64,000 nucleotides of DNA from Chromobotia macracanthus (Eukaryota > Chordata > Actinopteri > Cypriniformes > Botiidae): NCBI GenBank assembly GCA_036877525.1, contig JAZGTH010000031.1, positions 4,189,501 to 4,253,500 of the forward strand, in the 5' to 3' direction. Position 1 is the first letter of the stretch, and every line of letters starts with the position of its first letter. Below the pieces are notes generated by a model that saw only the letters and a list, made by a program, of their open reading frames with translations, searched no databases and had not been told where the DNA came from. The translations under genes and the position numbers were made by a program. Below, one piece after another: positions 24,166 through 35,149 of this stretch.

Positions 24166-26540
24166 ATTCTGCCCCTAAGACTGTTTCATGGTATTTCACA
24201 TTTTCAGTTCATTTTATGCAGCTGTATATGAACAATTTAGGAATTTGAAAAAGTTTGAACTTGTTACTTTAGGTATGAAGTCCTGTATGCTAATAGAGGA
24301 CTAAAATTGTGTTACTAAGGGCTGCTATTTACAATACCCATACTATAAAATGTTTGGGGGGGAAAAAGTTGAGCTTTACCCTGATGATTCTATCTGTGGA
24401 TCTATGTCCCCTCCCTATCATTGAAGCTATACTGCAGTAAAATGGTGCTAAACAGAAGTCCTGAAATCTAAAATATTAATGCAAAGGCTTTAATTAAAGC
24501 CTCATTTATGAAAAACAAGTACATAAGGAATTACATTGGTCAGAAAGTGTGCATGTGTGATCTTTCACAGAAGAGTTGAAGCTAAGAGATGATCCAACAA
24601 TGCTTCTCACTCTTCTACCATCGATTAAAAGGTTATTCATGAGGTAAGATCATGCCAGGCATTTAGATAAACTTTCAAAATGGTTACTTGGTGCAATATT
24701 TGGTGAACTCTTATGGCTGCGTTTGCTTCCATAAGCAGTCAGGATAATAACCCAAGAAATGTAGATCAATAAAAACAGAGGGTGAAATTGCTTATGGTTC
24801 AGTTTTCACAGAGCAAATGGAAGGTCAAGCACATTATGGGTTAAAATATTCTGTGCAGCATGATCTTGTATACTGAATGTTTAGGTAAAGTAGGTTGTCG
24901 TATGTGCATGTGGAGAATTTACATGGTTTGCAGTTTAAATATACTGCTTTAACAAAATAAATGCAAAGTTATTTTAAACATGATAAATACATGTAATGTA
25001 CAATCTAATGGGACACCATAAATGAATTGATGATCAAGTAAGTACCTGCAAGAGTACTACTTTGCATATTAAAACGGATGTGCAAATCTGTATTTCTATT
25101 GCAGTGGAAAACAAAAAGCCAATATTATTATTCATGACAGAACGTCATCAATGTTATGTAAGTGTATGTTTTGTACTTGTAGGATAGAATGTGATCACTA
25201 CAAATTAAGAAATGCACATAAATGTTACTCTTACACAATGCCTCACAACACCAGTCTTGCTGGTGAAATAACACTCTGTTCTGATGTAAGACGCTTAAGA
25301 AATGTTCAAAGGTTGTCAACAGTGAACCAACCGATCATTCCAGTTTCAGGCACTAGTTTTGGACAGGAAGGTCCAGGTGAAGCAACATAGAGTTAAGTCG
25401 ATAAATCACGAACGCATCAAATTAGTGACCCAAAACCAACCTATATGCCCAAGTATTATAAACAACTGAGCAATGCATGATTGAAAGCAGTTTATATTTC
25501 ATTTTAACAGGGAAACCTTTATGTGCCACCAATACAAAGTGAAGTGGTCAAAAAGTCCCAGACTCAAAATCGGCATGATCCAAAAGTCTTTATTTGTTCA
25601 AAGCTTTATTGCACATCTAGGTTAACTGTCGAATATATGAAAACACGAAATCAAGAAAGTAAAAACGGCAGTTATAGAATGAGATTAGGATTTTAACAAT
25701 TCTGATATTTTAAAACTTAAGGCAATTTTGCAGTTTTGCCATTCAAAGAAAAGAATGGTTTTCTTAGAAGAAACTGTTATATTCAAATAACCTTTATGTG
25801 CTTACACCAATCTTACAAAGTGACAGTTTCAGCCAAAAGCTGGTCCCAGTAATTATTTCAAAATTGTAAAACCGTAAATGATCCAAAAGTCCTTTATTAG
25901 CTCTCAGAGTTCTTTCTTTTTTAAAGGGGGCCAAAAAAAAAAGGGAAAAAAAAAAAAATGTTTTTTTTTTTTTTTTTTTTATTTATCTGTAACAAACACA
26001 TTGTACTACATTTTAACTGTTCATGATTGTATTAAGATAACTAACTGTGACTTTAAATTGACTCTGAAATCAATAAAGTAAAAACAATGAAGTTAATAAG
26101 AATATATGATTAGGCATTTTAACAATTCCCCAAAAACATGTTTTATATGTAGTTACTTTATCTTGTTTGCTGAAGAGATTATCAAAGTCTGCCATGACAT
26201 GTAAACATTTATGTTTTCAACTAGAAAAGCAAATTTAACCATGAAAACCAGGAAAGAGGGAAAATTCTGTCACATTGGTCCAACATAGTTCATATATCCA
26301 GGTTGCTTTGACATGTAGAAAGTATTAATGTGTTGGGAAGCCCTCACCTTTGACTCTTTGACTGAAAAAACAACAAAAATGTAGTTTTAGCATTCAAAAA
26401 CTGGTCAATAATGTTACTGTGTTTGGGTGTTCGAATGTTAATAATGACCAAAGGTTCACCTATATAGCACACTAAACATATGGATTGTACTTATAAAGAA
26501 GACTCTGTAATTTATAAGTATTTTAGATGTAAGACATTAT
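24166..26540. other. Intergenic region between mat2a and the saposin gene
   Basis: AT-rich, with no coding exon recognised. It contains a diverged local duplication (25511-25705 and 25788-26130) and an A-rich/T-rich block at 25933-25980. The convergent neighbours have poly(A) signals at 24160 (plus) and about 26541 (minus). Confidence 0.5.
25511..26130 (+). repeat. Diverged tandem duplication
   Basis: Two segments, about 25511-25705 and 25788-26130, share in the same order AACCTTTATGTGC, ACCAAT-TACAAAGTG, TGATCCAAAAGTC, AAAGTAAAAAC and ATTTTAACAATTC. The second copy has gained an A-run/T-run block at 25933-25980. They are non-coding as far as can be seen. Confidence 0.55.
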
Positions 26541-26546
26541 TTTATT
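26541..26546 (-). terminator. Probable poly(A) signal of the saposin gene
   Basis: AATAAA on the minus strand, about 70 bases after the stop codon at 26615-26617. It is the first good signal downstream; the cleavage site is not known. Confidence 0.5.
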
Positions 26547-26614
26547 TGCAATTCATTCATATTTGGCAAACTGTAGGTTCACATTTACCATTAGTATGGC
26601 AGGCTGAAATAGGT

Positions 26615-29600
26615 TTATTCCCACACACTCTCCTGACAGAAGGAAACCGCCTGTAACAATTACACACAAGTACCTTAATAAAATGTAACATAAGCATTTT
26701 AACTCATTTACTCACTCTCATGTCTTTCCAACTCTTGTGATTTTAGTTCTTGACACACAAGATGCAGAATGTTCTGACTGCTCTTTTCATTTAAAAGAAC
26801 AGTGGCTGTCAAGTTTCAAAACTGACTAAAAGAATTATGTAAAGTGGTCAATAGGAATCATGCACTATGCTTTAAGAAACAATGTTTATGTGGTACTTTT
26901 ACTGTGTTATTTTGTTGATGTTTTTTGAACTTGACAGGCTGCATCCTCGTTCATTTTAATTGTATACAAAAATAACATGTTTGTAATCTAAGGATAAACT
27001 TGCATCATCATTGGAACATCATGAGGGTTATTAAATGGAGGAATTTGAAGTTTTGGGTTACCTGTTACTTTAATGCACAATACCTACGTTTGGTATGAGC
27101 ATTAATATCTATAAGATCTTAAGATTTATTAATGTATTAAGGAGTCTCACCCCACAATCTAGAGCAGTCTGGAAATCCTTGCAACGGTAGCTTATGCCGA
27201 GTGTGCAGGGGTCAGCGGCACTGATGGCCTCATTCTCTTCAGTGACACACAGGCTGGCCTTCTAAATGATCCATTAAAAAGAAATAATGTAAGTTTTTTA
27301 ACCTCTGCTATTTATATCAAATGTAATTCGCAATTGGGTGACCAGTGATGTGTCCATCAATTTATACCAATACAATATTGCCCTCTGCTGGAAGACTGTG
27401 GTATTGCCCAAGCAATAGTGCTAGCATCGCATCCCGTTTGCTAATACTTTAAGATTTGTTTTTTCAAGGTGAGTTTTTAAAATAGATGAGTTTTTTAAGG
27501 TTTTGTATTAGGTCTGGTATGACGTCATGACTCCTTGACGTCACGACTCCTCTGGTATGACGTCACGACTCTTTAGCGACTGCATAGCAACACTGACACC
27601 GTAGCATTGTGGCGGCGAGTTCTGCACAGACAAGCAGCATTTTGAAATATTAATATGCTTTTTTACCTTACATACGTCCAGCGCTTCTTGGACCTGGCCC
27701 AGAAACATGTAGAGCTGCTTTCTGTAACGCTGCATGTAGGTCTTGCACTAGAGATGCAAAAAATCATACAAATAATCTTACAGAGTTTGATAATTCAGCA
27801 GGTCTGAGGGGGTTCATGTCTAACCTTTGGCATGGCATAGGGGTGCATCTGACACACAGAGTCCAGGAAGGAAGCAGTCTGGTCCTCTGTGGCATTTGAG
27901 CCCAGATGCATACGAGACAAAACTGCCAGCGTAAGACAAGTATCACAATCAGAATGCACAGGGCCTGTTATTAGAAAGACAGGACAAAAGGAAAGAAACT
28001 TATAATGGAAGGTCATGTAGTTGGGTTAATAATTAAGACATTGTACATTAAGGTTTTATTTGTTAACATTAACCATTGTAGAACAATATTGCTACAGTAT
28101 TTATTAATCTTAGCTAATTTCAACATTTACTAATAGCCCACATTTATATTCAAATTTGTATTTGTTAACATTACTTAATGCACAATTAACTAAAATGTTT
28201 AACAATTAAACACTGTATTTGTATTTTTCATTGTTAGTCATGTTATCTAAGGTTCCATTAACATTAGGTTATGCATTAAAGCATAAAATAAGCCAGTGGC
28301 TGAATCCTAACCTATGATGGGCTCTTCTGTTTTTCTGCAAAGATGAAGAAGCGTACATATGGAGGTAGGAGAGGTTTTGTTCAGTATTAAATCGATCAGC
28401 AGTTTGGTGTATTTTTCAACCATTTCATCGCACTGCTTCTGAATTGCATGGGGAAACTCATTGCACAAATGCTCAAGCAGGTCTGTTATGGCACTCTGTA
28501 TGGTACAAAAACACAAAACAGTGAGAATTAGTCATATTTTTAACTGTGAGTTCTAAATAGCATACTAACATATTGCTGTGGTGTATAGCAGGCCTATGCA
28601 CACTGTAAACTGTGCATATATTTGTAATGTAATGATGAATAATACCTCAGTCTTTTCTTTGGGTAACAGAGCCTCAATTGTGCTCACAATGTATGTGCAC
28701 ACAGAACACTGAATAGATGTTTCGAGCTGTTGAGATAGGAGAGAAACTCAAACAACTGTGTGTAATTCACAGCATTTAAAATAAAACACTATCACTTCCT
28801 CTAAACGTTACCTTCAGAGTTGGCATTGTTACAGTTTTGGAAATGTGATTGAGCAACAGATCTTTCATTTTGCCACTGCCATGACCTTTACACAGTCCAA
28901 GATAACAACAGATTTGAGCTGGTTTCTGCAGAGAAATTAAATATTACTAAATTACTGTCTTTACAGATCAACAACTGTTCTTTATTCTACAGTGTTAAAT
29001 AACACACTCACACATATTCACACATTTATGGTTAAACCCATAAGCTTATGTTGTACAGTTGTACATGTTACTCACGTACCACCATGTTGGTAATAAAACT
29101 GATGGCCAGAGGAAGCATTTGCTCCACTTTAGAATGGCAGATTTTAGTGACTTGTGCAGGCATCTTATCACACAGCTTCTCAAGAGTGTTCATTAGTTTG
29201 GTCTGAAAAGATTAAGAATTCCTTTAAGGGTATTCAAACGAAGACAAATTAACTCAAATTCCACTTCTGACGTACAAAAAGTATTTATGCATTTACAAAT
29301 GTGTGCCTGCCATTTTATATCAAAATATCAAACCATCTGTCTGTATGTCTGCCTGTCTATATGTATCTGAGTTAGTCCTGAGAAATCAACTAGCATCAAT
29401 TGTTTGCACCATTTGGTCTGATGTTTTGTTACCTAATGCAATAACATTCATATATTTTTAAAAATGACTGGAGTGTCTAAATAGTTTTTGAGACCACTGT
29501 ATGGTTCTTTAAGTTTAGGGATACAAAGCACTTTGATAGTAATACAGATGGACTTTATACTTGAATATATGTTAAAGTATAAATGGGTCTTTGAGGAACA

Positions 29601-31250
29601 ATTATCACACCTGGTCAAGTGAGAGATAGGGTTAGAGAAGTTGATATGGTTAGTTCCTGCAATAAAATTTGGAAAATAACACACTATGAAAAGTTTACAA
29701 AAAGTTTGCTTCTGCTTTTTAGTACAACTTCCTTATTTTTTTTTAAATGTAATTGCTATTTACAGCATGCTGTAAATCATGCAAATCTAAGATTAAAGAA
29801 CGTATATATAAATAATGAATAAGTAAAAAATAAATGAAATAAATAAATACTTCCCCCTAAAAGCTAAATCTGGGTTTCAGTGCATTTGCTAAATCTCACC
29901 TGAATTTTTAGATGCTGTGTCTTAGACATCAAAATAAGAGACAGCAAATAATTTTTCACTGTATTATTGGCACTTTATTATTGTGTGTGTGTGTGATGAT
30001 CCTTACTTGGAAGTCCTGATTGGAAAGTAGGTCCATCAGTAACTCAAAAATCTGGGTGCAGTCCTGACATGTATCTCCAGTCTACCGAATATAGCATGTT
30101 AGTGACTATAATATTTAAAGAAGCAGCTTCCTCTGTTGTATTAAAACATTTAAGTTTTGTTTTATCAGATGTTTAATCTGATCCAAAAATATTAAGAAGG
30201 GTACAGCCAGAAAATGAGAAGTGAGAACTGCGGTTCTGTCACTAGTGTATTTCAGGTACTATGAATGATGTGTGTGAAAAGATTTAAGGATATGAAAATA
30301 ACTTCTGCTGTATGTTTCCTTTATAATCAATCAACTGACACCAAGACTTTGTTTTAGAGAATTTTAATAAAAACAGTGGAGATAGGGAGTCTGTATGAAT
30401 AATTCTGAATTTTTAATACTTATTAATGAAGTTTCTTTAGCCAGGAGTTGAGTTCACGAGTTAAGCAATTGAAAGCAAATCCAGACAAATGTGAACTGAA
30501 GAATAGACAGGAAGAACTTGACTTTCATTTAATATGTAAGTATGTGATGAAATCAACAGCAATAAAATCAAGCATTTAACATGCCAAAGACTCACCTCAA
30601 TCTCATCTGCACCCATCTGGACATTTCTAATGCTAACTGCATCAACAGACCGCAAGCTGACTGTTAGGAATAAAAACAATGAGAATATACATGAACTTCC
30701 CTTGAATTTCATCAGGAACCTTCATTGACCATCACTGAACTTTTCTTAGAAATGCAATTTGTGCATATGATGAAAAACAAAACGGTTTGCTTTTTGATGC
30801 AGAATGTCTCACAGAATTGCATGTATGCTTGAGAAAATTGTATATGACAATATTATTACATAATACAACTGTATTTGTACAATTTCAGTAGTAATTGATA
30901 GAATTGGGGTTGTTTTGGGGTTGTTAAATCTTTGTTTGACATATGTACATATTTATTTAAAAATAACTTAAACGTAAATGTAAAAAATAACGGTAATTAG
31001 CACAAAATTGATTTATTTTATATATTTTTATATATTTGTTGTCACAATACACTACTATTACAGATGTTTAATTTAGTCTCACTGTAATTCTACATTATTA
31101 AAACCCAGCTGTACATGTATGTGGTTTACACAGTTTACACAGATTCAGCCACAACATTCATATTATTATTAGCAAAATTATTGTAGCAATTCATGTACCT
31201 GAACCCAGAAGGGTAATGAAGACGAGGACCTCAAGTTTGATGGCCATCAT
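26615..31250 (-). CDS. sftpb: Surfactant-protein-B-like saposin protein (three SapB domains plus C-terminal SapA)
   Basis: Secreted, lipid-interacting precursor. Eleven coding exons in transcript order: 31250-31199, 30660-30596, 30081-30007, 29202-29080, 28925-28812, 28726-28646, 28495-28312, 27964-27825, 27747-27667, 27261-27151, 26650-26615; 353 residues. Residues 1 to about 20 form a signal peptide (MMAIKLEVLVFITLLGS). SapB1 has Cys 44, 47, 75, 86, 111/112, 117. SapB2 has Cys 150, 153, 181, 192, 217, 223. SapB3 has Cys 238, 241, 269, 279, 304, 310. A SapA-type motif with Cys 324, 332, 341, 347 ends the protein. SapB2 aligns with mature human SP-B and SapB3 with its C-terminal propeptide domain, including a conserved N-glycosylation site (NAT). 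Location near mat2a and ggcx matches the human SFTPB neighbourhood. Odd: no SapA before SapB1. Prosaposin-like is the alternative; it would have four SapB domains. Confidence 0.85.
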
Positions 31251-31299
31251 GTCTTAAGTCACCCCAGGTTGAAGAACCAATGCACATCAATGTTCTCAA

Positions 31300-31345
31300 A
31301 CTTGGCCCTTAAGAGGAACTACCCATATATATATCAGCATGCAAC
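31300..31345 (-). promoter_or_regulatory. Probable core promoter of the saposin gene
   Basis: A TATATATATA run at about 31326-31336 read on the minus strand lies some 80 bases before the first ATG (31250), a fitting place for a TATA box with a short 5' UTR. Confidence 0.4.
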
Positions 31346-31967
31346 CTGTGACGGCCCACAAGCACAGCCCAGCTGTAGACCACTGTGCAAATGAGAGAGT
31401 TGTAATAACTTATCTGTTGTAATAACAGTATCAGCTCACACAAGAGTAACCATAGACATGTCTATAGGGACAGAATATTGTACAGACTTGGGAGAAGAGT
31501 GGGACTCTATTTGATACCAGAACTTATAAATTCTGGTATAAATTAAATTAATAAATAATGTACCAGCTCATAGTAATCTGTTTTGAAAGACCTGCTTACC
31601 TTGTAAATATTAAACAAACTTACAGTCTACAACAGTAAATACAATTGTTATTTTAATTTTGTCTTACAAGATAAATGTTTTAATAAATAGACAAATAACT
31701 TTAAGTAAATAATTCTCTACCCACAATAGTCAGAACTACTACTATTTTGTGCAAAATTGCCACTAAAGAACTACACTACCCACAATCCTGCACAAACCGT
31801 TAACGCGGATGTGACGTTTTTGGACCAGATTTATTCGCATCAGAAGCCGTTTCGATCATCGTACGTGATAAAATATCAATGACTTGTTTTAAAATGACAC
31901 GTTCATTTGTAAGGAAACACTATGAAATCAGTCTGTAATAAAAACAAATATTTATTTAACTTAGCTA

Positions 31968-32073
31968 ACAAATTGTTACGCCGCCCGTGGTATTTCTCAT
32001 CGTGTTTAACGGATCGTTACAATGTAAATTTTGCGAACAATTTGTTACGCAGCTATTCGTATTTCTCATCGTG
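31968..32073 (+). promoter_or_regulatory. Direct repeats in the timmdc1 upstream region
   Basis: Two 37-base copies, 31968-32004 and 32037-32073, share ACAA-TTGTTACGC at the left and GTATTTCTCATCGTG at the right, 69 bases apart. They lie 90-195 bases before the timmdc1 ATG, between the divergent timmdc1 and saposin genes, so may be promoter elements. Confidence 0.5.
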
Positions 32074-32162
32074 CAATGTAAACGCATTATTGAAGTTTTG
32101 TCCTCCACCACTAGGCGGAGCAACGGCACCATTGTGTTAGGAAGTGAACATTTGACATTGCA

Positions 32163-33705
32163 ATGGTGGCTGAAGGAGCACCGAAAGAAAGCAGGTGAGT
32201 TTTTTATAAGTTAATTTTAAACGGAACATTTCTGTACCAGAAACGATCAGAAACTTTTAAACGATGTCAAAAATCTGATGAGTATAAACACAGCAAGCTT
32301 ATCATTTCTCTTTAAAGGAGCATCAAACAATCTGCTGGTGATTTTAGACGCGTCATATCTCTGGCCCTGCGTTTCTCTCATTGATTTAACAGATTGCTGA
32401 TGCATGCTGCAAGGCGACAGGGGTCTTCGCCAGCATGTGGGGGGACGGATGCAGAGGAGCTCGGGGGTTCACATGGTGTTTTTAGGGTCCCTCTTCCTTG
32501 TGTACACGCATCTGACAGATCCTTACCAAAACACATAAGCAAGCCAGAGTTTCCTGACACAGGATGGGACCGCCTCAAAGATGTTTTCTGCAGGAGGTGA
32601 GTCCCAGTGTGTAGTCCTTGTGTTAAGTTCACACATTTTCATTACACTGGAAAGCTGCTGTTCATAAGCCAGGCTTTGTATGTGTGATATGAAATACAAA
32701 TGGACTAAGTGCATCTGCATGCATTCACATAATGTGTTCAACTGGTGTTGGGAGCACGAAAGTCATGGGTTTAATTCCCAGGAAATACATACATTTATGT
32801 GCACTGTTGTTGTTTTGGATTAAAGTGTCTGCCAAATGTATAAATGTACTGTAGTGTTATATGTAGGCACAATTTTACAGTTCAGAGACAATAAGTGAGA
32901 CACATTCAGGGTTCAATATTTGATCTCTTAATATATAGATGGGCACATGTTGCATTCATGTCTCTGATTTCTCTCTGCTGTCTGTGCAGTGAAGGTCAGA
33001 TGTACTCAGAGGAGTTGAGGAGTATAGTCAAAAGTGGCTTGGCTGCAGCCATGGTGGGGATGGTCTACGGAGGCCTGCCGGGAGCCAGACATGCCCGCGA
33101 GAGATTTATCCAAACAAGCCAGGCTGAAATTTACCAAAACAGAGTGGATGCAGTGGTAAGTCAGTAACAGAGTTGAGTTTAATTCGTATACATATTTGCT
33201 TTCATTCCTTATTAATACATTGATGTACTGTGCTACTTTGCTAAGGTTTATTTTCATGTAACATTTTGCATGTATATAATGTTTTGACACAGTATATGGG
33301 TGTTTGTCTCCCCAGCGCTCGGCACATAATGCAGCTATCCGCGGGTTTGTGCGCTTTGGCTGGAGGTGGAGCTGGAGAGTAGCAGCTTTTGTGACTCTGT
33401 TCAAGTGAGTTCATGTTCATATAATGCTAACAACAATCATATGAGTTTTATTAGATTTGAGTGGGCCTGTCTGATAAATGTAAAATAGATAAACAAAAAA
33501 ATGTGATTTTACTTTTGTTATTTATCATTGTTATTTTTTAAATGTTCATATAAAAATGTGCGGCACAATTTCAGATGGTACCATTTACATTCCAGGAATT
33601 GTTTTATAAACAGTTACTTTAAAGTAAATGGGGTTGTTGTTTTAAAAAGCATGTGTTGTTGCAGAATGTTCAACAGCCCGTGAGTTTCAGTATTTGTGAA
33701 AGCTC

Positions 33706-33794
<89 letters not shown>

Positions 33795-35066
33795 CTATCT
33801 CTCTTTAAACAGCACCGTCAGTACTGGACTAACGGTGTACCAAGACAAAAATGCTTTAAGCCATTTCGCTGCTGCAGGTGGTAAGTTGATCATGTAGATG
33901 GGATGTAGATGGTAGATGGTTTACTAATTAATTATTAACCTAGATGTAAAACAATTAGCTTGACCAGTATAATTGGTACAAAATGTTATTGTTTTGAAAG
34001 TGTAATGTATGAGCAATATATTGTGTAAATCATTAACTAGTATTGTTAAATATGCTGAATTCAAAAATAAGGAATTAAATATACTAGTTCCTTATTTTTT
34101 ATCATTTCTTTGAAGAGCTTCACATCCCTAATTTGCACCCTTATTGTAACTCATTAATATTATTTAGATTTAAATTAATTACTTCAATTACTTGGTTTAT
34201 TTTATTTTCTTTAGTTAATTTACGGTCAGAGGTGAATGGCAAGACATTTTATGCATTTGTGTTTAGCTGTCACAGGTGGGATTTTCCGGCTGAATCTGGG
34301 ATTAAGAGGCCTGCTGTCTGGAACACTAATAGGAGCTGCACTGGGGTCAGTAGAACAGAGGAAGATATGATGTGTGTCTGTGTCAGTAAGTCAGTCAGTA
34401 TGTGTCAGTGCTGTTACTTTTTGGGCAGATGTGTCTGCTCTGGGGCAACACTGCCTTCTCTACCCTTCAGGCCCTATTCTTACTACTTGTCAGTTATTAA
34501 TTAACCCCAAATGTGGACACCCATAAATAATAGAAAGACTTTTATTGAACTGTTGTATAAAAGCAATATCTCATGAGCAAAGTTCCATCAAGCAATATCA
34601 TATGTGCAGGAGTGCTGTTGTACTGTATAACAGCACTCTTGCTCATGAGATATTGCTTGATGGAACTTGATGGAACAGTTGACTGACATGTGATGTCATC
34701 ACAGGCTGCCAGCTGGACTTCTCATCTTGGGCCTGCAGAAGCTCGGGGGCGAGACTATGTGTGACAGGAGGCGGCGAGAAAGGAGGGAGCTCCATGAGCT
34801 GAGAGTTGCCGAATGGTTTGTTCTAGCATTGAAGAATCCTTTCAAGTGTGCTTTGACAGAATTTTTAAACGGTCTGCCCACTCACCACTTTGAACAAGTA
34901 ACAGAGCTGATATCTCCCTTACAGGGACGCTCGTCTGAAGCTTACAGATGACCTCATTGGAGAAATCAGTGGGCAAAATCAGGATGCTGAAATAAACCTT
35001 CAACGAATAGATGAGCTACTTAGTCAGCCCAGGAATGAGAAAGGAGCAAAGAGTGCTGACAGCTAA
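32163..35066 (+). CDS. timmdc1: Complex I assembly factor TIMMDC1
   Basis: Inner mitochondrial membrane protein of the Tim17/22/23-like family that helps assemble the membrane arm of respiratory complex I. Eight exons: 32163-32194, 32393-32596, 32990-33155, 33316-33404, 33813-33880, 34267-34345, 34705-34815, 34925-35066; 296 residues, against 285 in human. Conserved blocks: GWDRLKDVF; VYGGLPGARHARERF; QAEIYQNRVDAVRSAHNAA; RGFVRFGWRWSWRVAAFVTLFN; AAGAVTGGIFRLNLGLRGL; LGLQKLGGET; HELRVAEWDARLKL. Three to four hydrophobic, Gly/Ala-rich segments lie between residues about 85 and 215. The tail is charged. The N-terminal 60 residues are poorly conserved, so the start (ATG 32163) rests on phase and position. 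The polypyrimidine tract before exon 5 is a long CT microsatellite. Confidence 0.95.
32735..32870 (+). repeat. tRNA-related SINE copy in timmdc1 intron 2
   Basis: Reads GGGAGCACGAAAGTCATGGG then GTTTAATTCCCAGGAA (B-box-like), then the tail with GTCTGCCAAATGTATAAATG. Same family as 10480-10632. Confidence 0.65.
33702..33788 (+). repeat. (CT)n microsatellite abutting a splice acceptor
   Basis: About 43 CT units with few interruptions. It ends 24 bases before the AG (33811-33812) of timmdc1 exon 5, so it forms the bulk of that intron's polypyrimidine tract. Confidence 0.95.
34561..34680. repeat. Nested inverted repeat in timmdc1 intron 6
   Basis: AAGCAATATCTCATGAGCAA (34561-34580) is the exact reverse complement of 34639-34658. 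AAGTTCCATCAAGCAATATC (34580-34599) is the exact reverse complement of 34649-34668. GAGTGCTGTT (34610-34619) faces AACAGCACTC (34629-34638). The arms overlap, so two alternative hairpins are possible. Probably the end of a short DNA transposon relic. Confidence 0.8.
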
Positions 35067-35129
35067 TGACATCACAGACTTGAGATATGGGGGGGGCCCT
35101 TTTATTTAAGACTGAATGACCAACATGTA

Positions 35130-35135
35130 AATAAA
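35130..35135 (+). terminator. timmdc1 poly(A) signal
   Basis: AATAAA 64 bases after the stop codon; first signal downstream. Confidence 0.7.
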
Positions 35136-35149
35136 AACCCTTTGCTGAA

